Below, one piece after another: positions 22,345 through 24,340 of a stretch of 24,340 nt of DNA. Positions within the stretch are counted from its first letter, which is position 1, and each line of letters starts with the position of its first letter. Made by a program: the position numbers and the translations under genes. Under the pieces are notes generated by a model that was given only the letters and a program-made list of their open reading frames with translations, ran no database searches and was not told where the DNA came from. Source of the DNA: Oppiella nova (Eukaryota > Arthropoda > Arachnida > Sarcoptiformes > Oppiidae); the NCBI GenBank assembly GCA_905397405.1, contig CAJPVJ010000490.1, forward strand, positions 1 through 24,340, given 5' to 3'.

Positions 22345-23974
22345 CCTTCATAAGAAGTAAACAAAATAATTATATAAAACATTAAAATATTAACTTTTAT
22401 TATAAATATATAAAATATTATATAATTAACTTATTTTTATAAAATCTATTATCGATTTTTATTTATTTACTCAATTTTGACCCAATTTAGCGAAATATTC
22501 CAGATATATTTTGTTATATTAGATTTGTCGATATAATTTCAACGCATAGTTTGATATTTTGATAAAACTATAACACTATAACCATATTAATAAAATATTG
22601 TAAATATTTAACTTTGAAATCATTGATATAATACTGTTATATCGCATGTGAAGTATACCGATGTGCCAACTGTTATGAACTCATATATCCAGTGAATGCC
22701 AACAAATTCAGTGCATTTTGTCAATGAATAACACATTACGCGCGGATGTCGTGATTAAAAAGCATTTTCCACTTAATAATACATTTTTAACAAAATATAT
22801 TAAACATATATTTTTTAGTGCACTCTCATCCCAAAGAGCACAGGTATTACCGATCATTAAGTGGGGGTTACGGGAGGTATAATACGACTATACATGTATT
22901 TGCACGCCATTTCCCGATTTAAATACTTATATGTATTTCGCAAATAGAAAAACACTTTAGATTTTCAAATGTATTATTATTAACCCAAACATTACGGTAG
23001 CATTAAATGGCAAAATGTTTAAAGGGATTCAAATAATAGTTAAATACACTGTGTTTGAACAGTGGACAGGGAGACAGTGGGACTGGTATGAGAGCGAAGT
23101 ATTGATAGGGTATTGCGTGAGCGTTATCTTCACTCTTACTGCTCTTATCGCACATATTTTGGTGCCTTTTAAATGGTATACAGACTATTCAAACATACAT
23201 TTCATGTATTTATTTAAACTCTAAAACAGATTACGAAATGATAAACAGATTATGATTTAAGACACAAATGGATGCTATGCTCTCATCGACTACTAGAGCC
23301 CAGACAATGGCCACTCAAACGCCATGGATTACAACATATCACATAAAATACAAAAATTTATTTCAAAATCAAACACTTGAATGCAAAACACAAATATTAA
23401 AAAATCTCAAATAAATGCAAAAATATAAAATTATTAATAAAAAAAATATATAATTAAAAAACACATCATAAAACCCCACAAAACCTTATATATTATATGG
23501 ATAGGCCAGTACTATAAAGATCTAAGTGCGTAATGAATGCAAACTGTAATAAATGCATTAATAGTGTATTTGTAGTACCAACATTGTTATTATAGATAAT
23601 ATTAAGTTAAACTCAATTATAATTTAATTTAATAATTAAATAAATAAATTAAATTTAATAAAATAATTAAAAGTATAAAAATTATTAAATAAAATATAAA
23701 ATTAATGATATCTGTACCGTAATACCTATAAAATTTATCACTATAAAATTATTTTTAAAAATTAATTAATTAAAATATTAGATTACAAAACTTAATTAAA
23801 TTCACAGAAATTTTTAACAAAAACTACAATTTGTATGAATAGAAGTGAAAATTATTGTTTTGAAACAATATATAAACTTATAATTTCATATGTTTTATAT
23901 AAATATAATTAAATCTAAATAATTATAATTTTTAAAATTGTTTTACATAGTGTTTTTAATCATTTCCATTGATA

Positions 23975-23980
23975 TTTATT
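23975..23980 (-). terminator. Candidate poly(A) signal AATAAA for the ACADSB-like gene
   Basis: A canonical AATAAA on the minus strand (TTTATT on plus) lies about 120 nt downstream of the ACADSB-like stop codon, a usual distance for a short 3' UTR. In DNA this AT-rich the hexamer often occurs by chance, so position is the main support. Confidence 0.35.
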
Positions 23981-24101
23981 AATTTTTAAACATTTAATAG
24001 ATGTATATCAATGATTATACAAGAAAAATCACTTAGATCGTTCTTGCACCTAAAGGATCATATATAAAATGTCTGTCAAATACCTCCTAATCTAATCTAG
24101 C

Positions 24102-24340
24102 TCAATTAAACTCATGATCAATGATCTTGGCAATCGTATTGAGCTGCACATTACTGGTGCCCTCATAAATATTACCGATCTTACAGTCCCGGTAGTACTT
24201 CTCGACGGGGAAGTCCTTCGTGAAGCCCACCCCACCCAACCACTCCACGGCCTTACTGGTGGTACGGGTGGCCACTTCGCTGGCGTAGTACTTGGCCATC
24301 GAGGCCTCCTTCACGAACGGCATACCCGCGTCCCGGAGTC
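24102..24340 (-). CDS. ACADSB: Short/branched-chain acyl-CoA dehydrogenase, C-terminal exon (partial)
   Basis: Last coding exon of a mitochondrial flavoprotein that oxidises 2-methylbutyryl-CoA and related short branched acyl-CoAs in isoleucine breakdown, passing electrons to ETF. About 78 residues are visible. The frame stays open to the window edge and reads LRDAG before the first internal Met, matching the family, so that Met is not the start and the gene continues to the right outside the window. Recognisable motifs are [14 protein letters not shown] (C-terminal helical domain), [19 protein letters not shown] (the GG-x-G flavin/adenine contact region) and IYEGTSNVQ, whose Glu is the catalytic base position in this family. 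The protein ends [10 protein letters not shown] and then TGA, close to the usual family C-terminus. The exon is clearly more GC-rich than its surroundings. ACADSB fits better than SCAD or MCAD because of the EWxGGVGxTKDxPVEKYxRD wording. This is family-level recognition from memory, without an alignment. Confidence 0.93.
   Translation of the reverse strand, partial: LRDAGMPFVKEASMAKYYASEVATRTTSKAVEWLGGVGFTKDFPVEKYYRDCKIGNIYEGTSNVQLNTIAKIIDHEFN

Larger units (their letters stand above)
20173..23974. other. Intergenic spacer downstream of the ACADSB-like gene
   Basis: AT-rich, with only short chance frames. A cluster of nuclear-receptor-like half-sites lies at 20864-20937. From about 23330 to 23780 it becomes extremely AT-rich, including a 58-bp pure A/T run at 23615-23672, as often seen in matrix-attachment-like DNA. 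Confidence 0.6.

Noticed and set aside
1-24340. tRNA, rRNA, CRISPR, phage or transposase genes
   Set aside because: I looked for tRNA B-box-like text, evenly spaced repeats and transposase or reverse-transcriptase motifs on both strands and saw none I could defend.

Overview
The window looks like nuclear DNA from a eukaryote, most probably an arthropod; a mite is possible but cannot be shown from this sequence. It is strongly AT-rich. The only convincing coding pieces are interrupted exons with GT/AG-type signals and vertebrate/insect-like homology. About 27 (CT)n/(GA)n microsatellites of roughly 18-44 bp are scattered through it, about 0.8 kb (3%) of the window. There is no operon structure, CRISPR array, phage gene or recognisable tRNA/rRNA. 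Most open frames are short and come from chance or from reading through (CT)n/(GA)n, which gives Leu-Ser or Arg-Glu repeats.

Two genes are supported, both on the minus strand. At the right edge (24102 to the window end) is the last coding exon of a mitochondrial short/branched-chain acyl-CoA dehydrogenase (ACADSB-like), including its stop codon and the catalytic-glutamate motif. At 5757-6069 is a GC-rich first coding exon of an unrecognised gene. It has a strong Kozak start, an in-frame upstream stop, and ends at a consensus splice donor, so 1-5756 is the start of a long first intron. About 18 kb of sequence without a supported gene lies between the two.

Region by region: 1-5756 is intron with many CT/GA tracts and two dispersed repeat families. 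5757-6069 is the exon, and 6070-6150 its leader. About 7740-8550 has raised GC and is a plausible upstream regulatory or promoter area. 8551-14697 is AT-rich spacer with microsatellites and a few small, weak coding-like islands. 14698-15205 holds a perfect 92-bp inverted repeat nested with a 44-bp direct repeat. 15206-19210 is spacer with one candidate short exon and a GA/CT hairpin. 19211-20172 is bounded by perfect 69-bp inverted arms with GA/CT tails. 20173-24101 is spacer, very AT-rich near its end, leading into the ACADSB-like 3' UTR.

I found no new biochemical system. The most interesting content is structural: several recent, sequence-perfect inverted or direct duplications, three of them joined to CT/GA tracts, which suggest template switching or microsatellite-associated rearrangement, or else assembly artefacts.
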